Shown: positions 1-7,656 of the stretch, piece after piece
Position numbering within the stretch: the first letter of the stretch is position 1
How the letters are laid out: every line of letters begins with the position of its first letter
Assembly: GCA_035938215.1 (NCBI GenBank)
Contig: DASZHC010000005.1
Location: forward strand, 1 to 8,067
DNA from: DASZHC01 sp035938215
Lineage (GTDB): Bacteria > Verrucomicrobiota > Verrucomicrobiia > Chthoniobacterales > JAFAMB01
Direction of reading: 5' to 3'
DNA: 8,067 nt
Program-made: the position numbers and the translations under genes
The notes under the pieces: model-generated
The model's input: only the letters and a program-made list of their open reading frames with translations
Told to the model about the DNA's origin: nothing
Database searches by the model: none

Positions 1-2958
1 GACCGTGGCCCTGTCCTCCTGCAATTGCAGCTCGCTGATTCTCATGAATTTGCCGCCTTCGATCAAATCCCGGTAGGCATTCAGCGGGTGCCCAGTCACG
101 TAAAAACCGAGCAACTCCTTTTCGTACCCCAGTTTTTCGCCAAGCGTCCAGGGTGTAACTTCCGCCGAATTTCCGTTCTCCTTACGTATGGGTGCAAGCT
201 GGAGCTCCCCAAACAAGGAAACTTGACCAGTTCGCCTATCGCGTTGCGCGGAAGCGCCGGTCGCAAGCGTTTGATCGATCTGAGCAAATAATTCCGCGCG
301 ATCTTGCCCCGTAAAATCGAAAGCGCCTGCGCGAATGAGATTTTCAAGAATTTTGCGATTCACCGATTTCGAATCGAGGCGGCCGCTATAGTCCTCGAGC
401 GACTTGAAAGGGCCGTTTTTCTCTCGCTCGGTTACGGCCGCATCCATGGCGCTCTCGCCGATGTTCTTGATCGCAGCGAGCCCGTAACGGATCCCGCGCC
501 TGTTGTCTAGGTTTTCGGGCGAAAACTTCAATGCGCTCCGATTGACGTCCGGCGGTAATATTTCGATTCCCAAGCGCTGGCATTCGCCGACAAACACAGA
601 AATTTTGTCGGTGTTATTGACTTCATTGCTGAGTAATCCCGCCATGAATTCCACGGGATAATTCGCCTTCAAATATGCCGTCTGATAGCTGATCAAACCG
701 TACGCGGCACTATGGCTCTTGTTGAAGCCGTAACCGGCGAACTTCTCAAGAAGGTCAAAAATTGCATTCGCCTTTTTCTCGTCGATTCCATTAACGCGCT
801 TACACCCTTCGATGAAATGAACGCGTTCCATGGCCATTTTCTGCTTATCCTTTTTGCCCATCGCGCGCCTTAGCAAGTCGGCTTGTCCCAGGCTGTAGCC
901 TGCAAGCACATTTGCAGCGCGCTGGACCTGTTCCTGATAAATCAAGATCCCATAGGTGTCCGCACAGACTTCCCTCAGAAGAGGATGCTCGTACTTGATC
1001 TTTGTCTGCCCTCTTTTGCGTTTGATGTAATCCGGGATCAACTCCATCGGGCCGGGTCGATAGAGAGCGATCAACGCAATGATGTCATCGATGCTGTTCA
1101 CATCGAATTGCTTGCAAAGATTGACCATTCCCCCGGATTCCAGCTGAAACACGCCAATCGTTTCTCCCCGATTCAGAAGATCAAATGTATTTCGGTCATC
1201 CAGCGGGATGGCCCTGAGAGAAAATTCGGGGTGATGCTCCCGGATGAGAGCAAACGCATCGTGGATAACAGTGAGCGTCTTGAGACCCAGGAAATCCATC
1301 TTCAGCAAACCCAGTTCGGTGAGCGGTCCCATGGCATACTGGGTAACGATCTCGTCATCGTTCCCTCGACAGAGAGGAACGTAATCGTCAAGGGGACGGT
1401 CACCAATGACAACACCGGCTGCGTGAATGCCGGTATTCCGAGTCAAACCTTCCAGAACCGTCGCATAACCCCAGAGTTGCTGTGTACTCTCCTCAGTTTC
1501 AACCGCTTGCTTGAGTTCAGGATTTTTCCCCAAGGCGGTTTTCAGCGTGATTCCGAGTTCGTTTGGAACCATCTTTGCGATCCGGTCCGCTTCCGAATAG
1601 CTGAGTCCGATAACTCTTCCAACATCCCGGACGACGCTTTTCGCTCCGAGTGTGCCGAACGTGATAATCTGGGATACAGCGCGCGTCCCATATTTTCTGC
1701 GCACATATTCGATGACTTCCCCTCGCCGATTCTGGCAGAAATCAACGTCGATATCGGGCGGGCTTACCCGCTCGGGATTGAGAAACCGCTCAAAAATCAA
1801 CCCGAACCTGAGAGGATCCAGGTCCGTGATTCCAAGGGCGTAAGCCGCTAGTGCGCCGGCGGCAGAGCCCCGGCCCGGTCCGACCGGAATATCATTCTGC
1901 TTCGCGTAGTGAATGAAATCCCAGACGATGAGGAAGTAGCTCGTAAACCCCGTTTTTTCGAGCACCGACAACTCGTAATCGAGCCTTCCCCGCAGTTCGG
2001 CATCGGTTTCCGCTCGTGCACCGTACCGTTCGCGAAGTCCAGCGTAGCAAAGCTCGCGCAAATATTGTTCGCGCGTTGTTCCTTGCGGCGGCGTGTAGGC
2101 TGGATACTTTGAAATTCCAAAATCGAGTGTCAAATTGCATTGCTCAGCAATTTTGAGCGTGTTTGTGAGGGCATCCGGAATCTCAGAGAAAAGCGTTCGC
2201 ATTTCCTCTGACGATTTGAAATAAACCTCCGTCGGATAGTGCAAACGGCGCTCGTCATGGACCATGGCTGCCGTTCCGATGCAAATCATCACATCGTGCG
2301 CCTCATGATGCGATCTCTCTAGAAAATGGACATCGTTAGCCGCAACGAGTGGAATCCCAAGTCTCTTCGACATCTCGATCAAGGTGCGATTGCACAGGTG
2401 CTGTGCTTCGATCCCGTGATCGTGCAGCTCGAGATAGAAGTTCTCATTGCCGAAAATCTCGCGAAATTCGCCGGCCGATTTTTCCGCCTTCTTGAGATCA
2501 CCAGCGGCGATCGCGACGTTGATTTCTCCCTTGAGACATGCGCTCATGCCGATGAGTCCGGCGCTGTGTTCTGCGAGCAGTACCTTATCGATGCGAGGTT
2601 TATAGTGGAAACCTTCCAGGTACGCCGCGGAAACAAGTTTTACGAGGTTGTGGTAGCCGCTAAGGTCCTTTGCCAGCAGGGTGAAATGGTAGGCGGCATC
2701 CCGAGCCGACGATGCATTTTTTTCGACCATTGAACCCGGAGCCATATAGACTTCGCAACCGATGATTGGCTTGATGCCGGCCTTCTCCGCAGCGCGGTAA
2801 AAGTCGATAGCTCCGTACATATTGCCATGATCAGTGATGGCCACAGCCGGCATGCCATACTCCACAGCCTTTGCCATCAGATCGGGGATGCGAATCGCCC
2901 CGTCGAGGAGCGAATATTCCGTGTGCAAGTGGAGGTGTACAAAGGAGTCGGAGGACAT
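1..2958 (-). CDS. dnaE: DNA polymerase III subunit alpha, partial (C-terminus beyond left edge)
   Basis: Replicative DNA polymerase catalytic subunit of the C family, which extends primers in the Pol III holoenzyme. I translated all 986 visible codons and found no stop or frameshift. The N-terminal PHP domain (about 1-280) opens with HLHLHTEYSLLDG. The palm carries GPGRGSAAGALAAYALG, then PDIDVDF with catalytic D402 and D404, and LKMDFLGLKTL with the third aspartate D555. These match E. coli D401, D403 and D555 almost exactly in position. YGILIYQEQV, LLRRAMGKKD and FNKSHSAAYGLISYQTAYLK follow in the fingers region, then helix-hairpin-helix-like sequence (RYGLAAIKNIGES) and LGFYVTGHPL before the OB fold. 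Family proteins run to about 1,150-1,200 residues, so the OB and tau-binding C-terminal parts lie outside the window. The ATG at 2958 is the only sensible start, because an in-frame TAA lies three codons upstream. No good Shine-Dalgarno precedes it. All nine PHP metal-ligand positions appear to be kept. Identification is very secure. Confidence 0.98.
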   Translation of the reverse strand, partial: MSSDSFVHLHLHTEYSLLDGAIRIPDLMAKAVEYGMPAVAITDHGNMYGAIDFYRAAEKAGIKPIIGCEVYMAPGSMVEKNASSARDAAYHFTLLAKDLSGYHNLVKLVSAAYLEGFHYKPRIDKVLLAEHSAGLIGMSACLKGEINVAIAAGDLKKAEKSAGEFREIFGNENFYLELHDHGIEAQHLCNRTLIEMSKRLGIPLVAANDVHFLERSHHEAHDVMICIGTAAMVHDERRLHYPTEVYFKSSEEMRTLFSEIPDALTNTLKIAEQCNLTLDFGISKYPAYTPPQGTTREQYLRELCYAGLRERYGARAETDAELRGRLDYELSVLEKTGFTSYFLIVWDFIHYAKQNDIPVGPGRGSAAGALAAYALGITDLDPLRFGLIFERFLNPERVSPPDIDVDFCQNRRGEVIEYVRRKYGTRAVSQIITFGTLGAKSVVRDVGRVIGLSYSEADRIAKMVPNELGITLKTALGKNPELKQAVETEESTQQLWGYATVLEGLTRNTGIHAAGVVIGDRPLDDYVPLCRGNDDEIVTQYAMGPLTELGLLKMDFLGLKTLTVIHDAFALIREHHPEFSLRAIPLDDRNTFDLLNRGETIGVFQLESGGMVNLCKQFDVNSIDDIIALIALYRPGPMELIPDYIKRKRGQTKIKYEHPLLREVCADTYGILIYQEQVQRAANVLAGYSLGQADLLRRAMGKKDKQKMAMERVHFIEGCKRVNGIDEKKANAIFDLLEKFAGYGFNKSHSAAYGLISYQTAYLKANYPVEFMAGLLSNEVNNTDKISVFVGECQRLGIEILPPDVNRSALKFSPENLDNRRGIRYGLAAIKNIGESAMDAAVTEREKNGPFKSLEDYSGRLDSKSVNRKILENLIRAGAFDFTGQDRAELFAQIDQTLATGASAQRDRRTGQVSLFGELQLAPIRKENGNSAEVTPWTLGEKLGYEKELLGFYVTGHPLNAYRDLIEGGKFMRISELQLQEDRATV

Positions 2959-2966
2959 TGGTCTTT

Positions 2967-2995
2967 ATGCTACGTCTGAAAAGGTTAGCCGACAA
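2967..2995 (-). promoter_or_regulatory. Candidate dnaE promoter close to the start codon
   Basis: Reading the minus strand, TTGTCG (2995-2990) is followed after exactly 17 bases by TAGCAT (2972-2967). Each hexamer matches 4 of 6 positions of the sigma-70 consensus. The -10 box would end only 8 bases before the ATG at 2958, so transcription would start at or within a few bases of the start codon. This would fit the lack of a Shine-Dalgarno and a leaderless or near-leaderless message. It is a by-eye match only. Confidence 0.3.
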
Positions 2996-3016
2996 ATCCG
3001 AACATCGGCCGGACCC

Positions 3017-3045
3017 TTGTCATTCGAGGCGATCATGGCATTGTT
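3017..3045 (+). promoter_or_regulatory. Weak candidate promoter for tRNA-Leu
   Basis: TTGTCA (3017-3022) matches 5 of 6 bases of a -35 box and lies about 40 bases before the tRNA. The hexamer at 17-base spacing (ATTGTT, 3040-3045) is a poor -10 match. Its place in the divergent gap between dnaE and the tRNA is right for a tRNA promoter, but the sequence support is thin. Confidence 0.2.
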
Positions 3046-3058
3046 TCCCTTCTTCAAT

Positions 3059-3140
3059 GCCGAGGTGGCGAAATTGGCATACGCGCCAGACTTAGGATCT
3101 GGTGGAGAAATCCTTAGGGGTTCGAGTCCCCTCCTCGGCA
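3059..3140 (+). tRNA. tRNA-Leu(UAG)
   Basis: A complete class II (long variable arm) tRNA cloverleaf of 82 bases. The 7-bp acceptor stem pairs GCCGAGG (3059-3065) with CCTCGGC (3133-3139), followed by discriminator A at 3140. The anticodon stem CCAGA/TCTGG (3086-3090 and 3098-3102) encloses the loop CTTAGGA with anticodon TAG at 3093-3095 and G at position 37, as is usual for leucine tRNAs. The variable arm is 3103-3115. The T arm pairs AGGGG (3116-3120) with CCCCT (3128-3132) around TTCGAGT. The D loop contains TTGGCAT. It reads CUN leucine codons, chiefly CUA. CCA is not encoded and must be added by the nucleotidyltransferase. It is transcribed away from dnaE. Two degraded genes follow it, as is often seen where tRNA genes act as integration sites. 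Confidence 0.97.
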
Positions 3141-3290
3141 AATTGTTCTAGATAAAGGACTTACATAAAGACTGCATTTTCCAACTATGCCTGGTTTGGC
3201 TCGAATCCATTGCGATTACCGAATTGGAGATCGAAACGTTCTCGAAATTATATGTGCTGCTGATCGGTGTAGCCTGTTTGGATCCCGCGC

Positions 3291-3621
3291 ATGAAAATAT
3301 TCATTATAGCGGACCTTGATTACCGGGGACACTGGGTTTCATGGTTGTTAAGTCGGGCAGAGGATTATGATCTGGTCTGCATGCCAGGGGACCTGCTGGA
3401 TATGTTTAGGGAGGAGCCGAGGATGGTACAGGCGATGAAGGTCAGTCGATGGATCCGCGAGCTGGGAAAGATAACTCGCGTCCTGCTCCGGCAACCATGA
3501 CAATGCCGGACCTCCGTTGCGCTGTGCCGGATCGATTCAGGCAGCACGTCCTGAAATCTCGACAATCCGCCGTTGGGCAAGGTCCCCCCAAGTCTATCAT
3601 GCCAATAACTGCGGCAGATAG
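3291..3621 (+). pseudogene. Metallophosphoesterase remnant, frameshifted
   Basis: The open frame 3291-3500 gives 69 residues that resemble the start of a small calcineurin-type metallophosphoesterase: MKIFIIADLD, WLLSRAEDYDLV, GDLLDMF (G33, D34, D37) and SRWIRELGKITRV. The frame then ends too early. One frame over, starting at 3484, the sequence reads CSGNHDNAG, the family's GNHD metal-binding motif at its expected place, so an indel occurred near 3483 (one base gained or five lost). The shifted frame runs to a TAG at 3619-3621, but past about 3510 I see no convincing similarity and the later metal-binding histidine motifs are absent. The first motif is also damaged: D8-L-D10 stands where the family has D-x-H. 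The original protein would have hydrolysed a phosphoester using two metal ions; its substrate is unknown. This copy is almost certainly dead. The family assignment rests on motif recognition only. Confidence 0.65.
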
Positions 3622-3750
3622 ACCACAATCAAGGGACATGGACTGAAATGACAAAATGGAAGCTCATGCGTGTTCATTTAAACCGATCCGTTCCGCTACG
3701 GTGGTTGCGTTCGACCTCCAATCGACCGGAACGAGGCTTGGATATCCCCG

Positions 3751-4781
3751 TTAATCTGTAATGAGAAGTTTTTGACGGTGGTAATTTATTCGATCGACTG
3801 GCAGGCAGTCAGGATATATTGCCCTGTACGCAGAAGTACCCGTTGGAATTGGGCCGGCCACAACCTCTGCGTCGTCCCGCCCAAGGTCGTTAAAATCGGT
3901 CAGCCCATGCCTTTTTTTTGGTGTTCTCCATCCCCTTCGCGGCCTCGGCCGCCTTCGCGCACTTGGGATTGTTTTTCAGCCGGTGATTATCGTCGCCGAC
4001 GATGATAATCGCTTTGTCAGGCCATCGCTCGTGCAGGGATGTTGCGACAGGGAAGAAGTTACCGGAATAAAACGCAGCTATCGCTGCCACTTTCGCATTT
4101 TTAGAGATCGTCGCGGCCATCGTGTACGTTTCCGCGATTACCACAACCGGCGACATGGCTATCTTCTGTAGCGCCGCCGCTCCATTCGCCGCCCCAACTA
4201 CATGAAAGCATCCATGTTTACGCGACTCTTTCGCGAACCGCATTGTTCCGTCTTTCTTAATGTACTGCACCCTCCACAGTCTCCCCTCTGAATCGTACCC
4301 TGGCACTAATAAGTCGCCATTTCGCATTGCTGCCCCATGCGTCGCTTCTATCCACTTTGCCCTGTGGTATGCAGTCGTTTCCGTCCCAGAAGTAAGACCG
4401 CGAAGGTAGTCGGCTAACTGCCGCGCCGTCGTCTCGTACAGCTCCTGCTCGGCCTGCCGCCGTGCGTATCGCTTCGGCGCTGCCTCGCCGAGCAACCCGG
4501 TTGTCGCTTCCTTGCTCAAGTGCGTCCCCGGCGTCTTCCGACGCACGCCTTCTCCGGTCCGATTGCTTTCGGGGTACCCGATAGTCGCGCCTTCCTCGTG
4601 CGCCACGTAGAAAGTTGTGTGGCCACCGGGATTATCATCGTGCGTCGAGATCCGCCACGGCTCGTTATTCATGATTTGACGATCGCCCTTCACAATCCCA
4701 CCAATGCTCCTCAGCACAGCTGCAACTGGCCGTCTTCGCTCCGCCGCTTTGTCTTCCACAGAGCCCCTGCGTTTGGGAGGC
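3751..4781 (-). pseudogene. TOPRIM-domain primase (plasmid/phage type), truncated and frameshifted
   Basis: This remnant resembles the C-terminal part of plasmid and phage primases (TraC/ArdC-linked TOPRIM proteins). From the N-terminal side it shows VLRSIGGIVKGDRQIM, a region ending FYVAHEEGATIGYPESNRTG, a charged helix, LLVPGYDSEGRLWRVQYI, RFAKESRKHGCFHVVG, and then the TOPRIM core. The core's glutamate is in VVVIAETYTMAATI (codon 4132-4130) and its acidic pair is in IIIVGDDNHRLKNNP. The family normally has E-G where this copy has E-T. The reading frame stops at 3892-3890, just after a run of eight A (minus strand; T at 3912-3919). If one A is dropped, the frame continues as RHGLTDFNDLGRDD, the usual ending of these proteins, and stops at 3753-3751. 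On the 5' side the frame is continuous with the IS66 transposase tail, so the true N-terminus is lost. An internal ATG at 4672 exists but would leave a partial protein. Inferred source: a plasmid, phage or integrative element. Confidence 0.75.
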
Positions 4782-4795
4782 GTAAATTCCGACTG
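4782..4795 (+). repeat. Candidate terminal inverted repeat of the IS (left)
   Basis: GTAAATTCCGACTG. It aligns with the minus-strand sequence at the other end (7656-7642) at 11 of 15 positions with one gap: GTAAA in both, then CG.CTG. It overlaps the last codons of the transposase reading frame. The match is imperfect and was found by eye. Confidence 0.4.
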
Positions 4796-5131
4796 TGAAA
4801 TTTTGTTTTGGCGTGAATGCGCGAAGACGGCGATGTCTGTATGGCCGGAACGTAAGAAATCCAGAAAGTTCAAGCCCATGCATTTGCAGGTTTCTAAAAG
4901 GCTCAACAATACTAGATAGTCATCTGCTCCGCGTTTTGTTAATCTGCCACCAATTGCTCTGCGAAGAATCGCCAGACCTTTGATTGCATGTTCAGCGGTG
5001 TTGTTGTGCCACGTTACGCCGTCATGTTCGAGAAAGGTAAAGAGCAGTTCGCGATTTCTCTCGAAGCGTTCTCGGTATTTCGTAGCAGTCTCGCTCGTGT
5101 AGCTGCGTTTTGACAGGTTTCTGAAGAATCG
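4782..5131 (-). pseudogene. C-terminal part of the IS66 transposase, in the shifted frame
   Basis: Continuation of the fusion gene after the lost base. The frame opens with RFFRNLSKRSYTSETATKY, then FTFLEHDGVTWHNNTAEHAI. This contains the W-x-N-N-x-A-E motif whose glutamate (codon 4993-4991) is the third DDE catalytic residue. It goes on to LAILRRAIGG, DDYLVLLSLLETCKCMGLNFLDFLRSGHTDI, the standard IS66 C-terminus. Restoring one base (GTC-GAC-CGA in place of GTC-ACCGA) would give an uninterrupted transposase. No stop codon falls at the presumed element end; the frame passes through it into the TOPRIM remnant. TTG at 4909 could serve as an internal start for the chimera, but nothing suggests that it does. 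Confidence 0.85.
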
Positions 5132-7521
5132 GTGACATCCTGTCCGTGTTTGCGCAAGTAACGAGCTTTCAGGCCAAACCTGTCTATCGTGTCTACAATT
5201 TGCTTCAGCAGGCTGCCAAATTCAGAGGCCAGCGCCTTGAGCTCTTCGTTGAAAGGCTCTTTGTAGAGATCATTGTTCAGATCCCTCATCAGATGAATCA
5301 AACATTTCTGCTGCGGACATCGGATGGAATCGTATGCCCTGTAGAAGTCAGTAACCAAGACGCCTTTAAACTGTAGAAGTAATTCTTTCAGGAACAATCC
5401 CTCCCGGGTTTCTGTGCGGCGAAACACGACTCGGTCTGAGTTGCAGAATACCCAAACAAACTCCCTTTTTCCGTCAATGGTGATCGGCGTCTCATCACAG
5501 TGCAGTAGGTGCCCGCTGACTAAACTTTCGATCATCGCCGTGCAGGTGTGCATGTAAGTTTTAGCGGCTCTAGATTTCAACCTATTTACCGTGGTTCTCG
5601 GCAAGCTCATCCCGAACAAACCAGCGAGCGATCGGCCAATTGCCCGATGAGAAATGCGCAGTTCTACTAATTGATAAACCACATAGGAAACTAAGCCTAA
5701 GCCTACGCTGTGGTGGGGCCATTCCTGTGAGCCGTTGGTGAAACTAGCCCCGCAGAAATTGCAGTGGTACCGGTGACCGATATAGTTCACGACCCAGCGT
5801 TTCACACCTGCCGGACCAAACTTGAGGTCATGCACTGTCTTACTGATTTTGTTCGACTTAGAAATGCTCGCCTGGCCACATTTGGGACATGAGGTTCTCG
5901 GTGATATCTCTATTGTCTTGTTTGGAGGAATTCTCTTTGCAACGTTTCGTCGGTTTAGGCTGACAACTCGTCGCCGGTGCTGGTTGCCCCTTATTTGAAT
6001 CTTCTCCCGTTGATAATCCCAATAGGCCGCTTTATTGATGCGCTCGAAATCCGGGATGAGAAATTCGATTTTGCCAAAACGGTGGATGCAATCGTCCTTC
6101 AATGAATCAGTATGAACTACGTTGTCGCCCTGTTGCAGCCTGCTTTCCCGATTCTGGAATATTCGAGAGACATGGGCGAAGACACACTGCAATGCACGAC
6201 AGTCCTCCGCGTTATAAGTGATCAGCCTCCCATGGATAGATGAATCATGATCTTCTTCCCAGCGGCGTCTGGCGATGATACACGCCAGTCCCGAGAAAAC
6301 CTTGTCTGACCATTCGATCCCCAACCACTGAGCAACGTCCTTCAACCCGTTTGAATAGGTCGGAAAGTAAACCTGAGCGAAGATGACCGAGAGAAGGTTA
6401 AGCGGCGAAGTCAACGCCTTTGCCGAATTGGAAGCTGCCGGTAGTTGTCCGTAACGCTCGAACATGCGTTTCAGGAAGATGTTCTCGTAGTTGCCATAGT
6501 GGACCAAAACTGGCGTCTCTACGGTTTCGAGAATGCCAAGGAATTCCCTCCAAATCTTCTCTTCATCCTCGGCGGTGTCCGCCCACAAGCTGTACTGAAT
6601 GGCCGATTCGCTGTTTCCGATGCGCACGCCGATGAGGTAGTAGAAATCACAATCGGGCAAGCCCTCAACATCCAGATAAACAGGCGTGCCTTCTACATTC
6701 AGTTCCGGCCTACCGACGATGTGGATTTTCTTCTCTCGAATCGCGAGCGCCTTCAGCGAATGGTGATACTTCTCCCCAGTGAGCCGCCGCCGAGGCCGGA
6801 ATGTGTAAGAGAGTTGGGTAACAGTGAAGATGCCTTTGCTGTGGAGTTTCTTTCGCTCTTTCTCGCTCATGCCAGAGAGCAGGCTGAGGTCGTCCGTCTC
6901 CAGCGCCATCTGCCGACAACGGGTCCGGAACTCGCACTCGTCACAGTGCCGATTCAGGATCAGGTCGGGCGGTGCAGGATTGGACAGGATTTCAGTAATC
7001 CTCTTGAAACGCTTGCGCACGTTGCCAGCTAAGGCCGAGGTGTTTACCTTGAGCGTGGCTTGGTCGTCGCCGTGAGTGATCTTACCGATACCCACCTCAT
7101 GTCCTAGCAATTCCGAGAGCACGAGTGCATCGAAGGCAAGCAACAGCTTGTCGTTCCGACTAATCTTGTTGGTGGGGATGAACCGAATCGGGATAAACTG
7201 CACAGTCTCGCTTCGTCCTCCTGCTGGGATCCGTTCGACTGCGTGGAGGCGGGATTCCAAATTCTCTGAGCGAACGACGTATTCGGTAGCAAATTGCCAT
7301 TTGGCCAGCTTCAGGCTTGTCGTGGCGAATGGGCTGCCGACGTACTCACCGGGCGCGGTTCCTGCCGTCAAACATTTGACCCTTTCTCTGCGCCACGACT
7401 CATTCTGAATGCAAAGCCAACCGGCGTAAGCGTTTCCTGTCCCGACTTCGCCGAGTGACCGGAGGTAGCATTTGGTAGGACAATTGAGAAAGGCTTCGAA
7501 GATATCGGCAGTGATCGTCAT
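5014..7521 (-). pseudogene. TM0106-type RecB-like nuclease / DEDD exonuclease / IS66 transposase fusion, frameshifted
   Basis: Numbered from the ATG at 7521, the product has 835 residues to its premature stop. Residues 1-210 are a Cas4/RecB-like region of the TM0106 type: N-terminal C14 and C18, and HC193DEC196 plus C202, the pattern of a four-cysteine iron-sulfur cluster. D131 and E142/K147 are candidate nuclease residues. Residues 276-450 are an RNase H-fold, DEDD-type exonuclease: VYLDVEG (D284, E286), VLVHYGNYE, GLKDVAQWLGIEW and YNAED (Y436, D440). A zinc finger follows (C545/C548 and C587/C590). The IS66 DDE core then supplies LHCDET (D676) and VTDFYRAYD (D725), followed by CLIHLMRDLNND. 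Near 5133 one base is missing, so DV is followed by about 39 unrelated residues and a stop at 5016-5014. The catalytic glutamate lies in the other frame. The start at 7521 was chosen because the nuclease homology begins there; AAGAGG (7540-7535) is a rather distant ribosome site. The frame also has an upstream ATG at 7605. TM0106-like proteins and IS66 transposases are known; fused examples probably exist in databases, but I could not check. Confidence 0.85.
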
Positions 7522-7641
7522 GCTCGAATCTACGCCTCTTAGAGCTTCGGCGTTGTCCAACCGTCTCGCTCCTTTTGCTCTCGACTCTGCTCGGTTACTA
7601 ATCAACCGCTGGCGCGTCCGAACGCCTCAGGACAGGCAAAG

Positions 7642-7656
7642 CAGCCGACGGTTTAC
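7642..7656 (-). repeat. Candidate terminal inverted repeat of the IS (right)
   Basis: Read on the minus strand from 7656 it is GTAAACCGTCGGCTG, the partner of the left end. It lies 121 bases upstream of the likely transposase start at 7521, a reasonable leader length for an insertion sequence. Confidence 0.4.

Larger units (their letters stand above)
4782..7656 (-). mobile_element. IS66-type insertion sequence with a nuclease-transposase fusion gene
   Basis: The interval is defined by one long IS66-family transposase gene and by imperfect inverted ends starting GTAAA. Position 4782 on the plus strand and 7656 on the minus strand both begin GTAAA and share a further CG.CTG, giving 11 of 15 positions with one gap. 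IS66-family ends typically begin GTAA. The family normally makes 8-bp target duplications, but 4774-4781 (TGGGAGGC) and 7657-7664 (GACCGCTA) do not match. Either the ends are misplaced by eye, or the copy has been rearranged since insertion. No tnpA or tnpB accessory genes are visible, so this resembles the single-gene IS66 subgroup with extra domains fused to the transposase. The internal gene is frameshifted. The element's presence is certain; its exact limits are tentative. Confidence 0.6.

Noticed and set aside
883..1851. Plus-strand open frame of 322 codons
   Set aside because: It lies wholly antisense to dnaE, whose minus-strand translation shows every catalytic motif of the family. The plus-strand product resembles nothing I know.
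3141..3175. Possible terminator or attachment core just after the tRNA
   Set aside because: No stem-loop with a T-run is visible, and no second copy of the sequence exists in the window.
3648..3761. Short plus-strand open frame of 37 codons after the metallophosphoesterase remnant
   Set aside because: No recognisable motif, no ribosome site, and it overlaps the end of the primase remnant on the other strand. Attempts to read it as the lost metallophosphoesterase C-terminus were not convincing.
6445..7032. Plus-strand open frame of 195 codons
   Set aside because: Antisense to the nuclease part of the fusion gene, with no recognisable motif.
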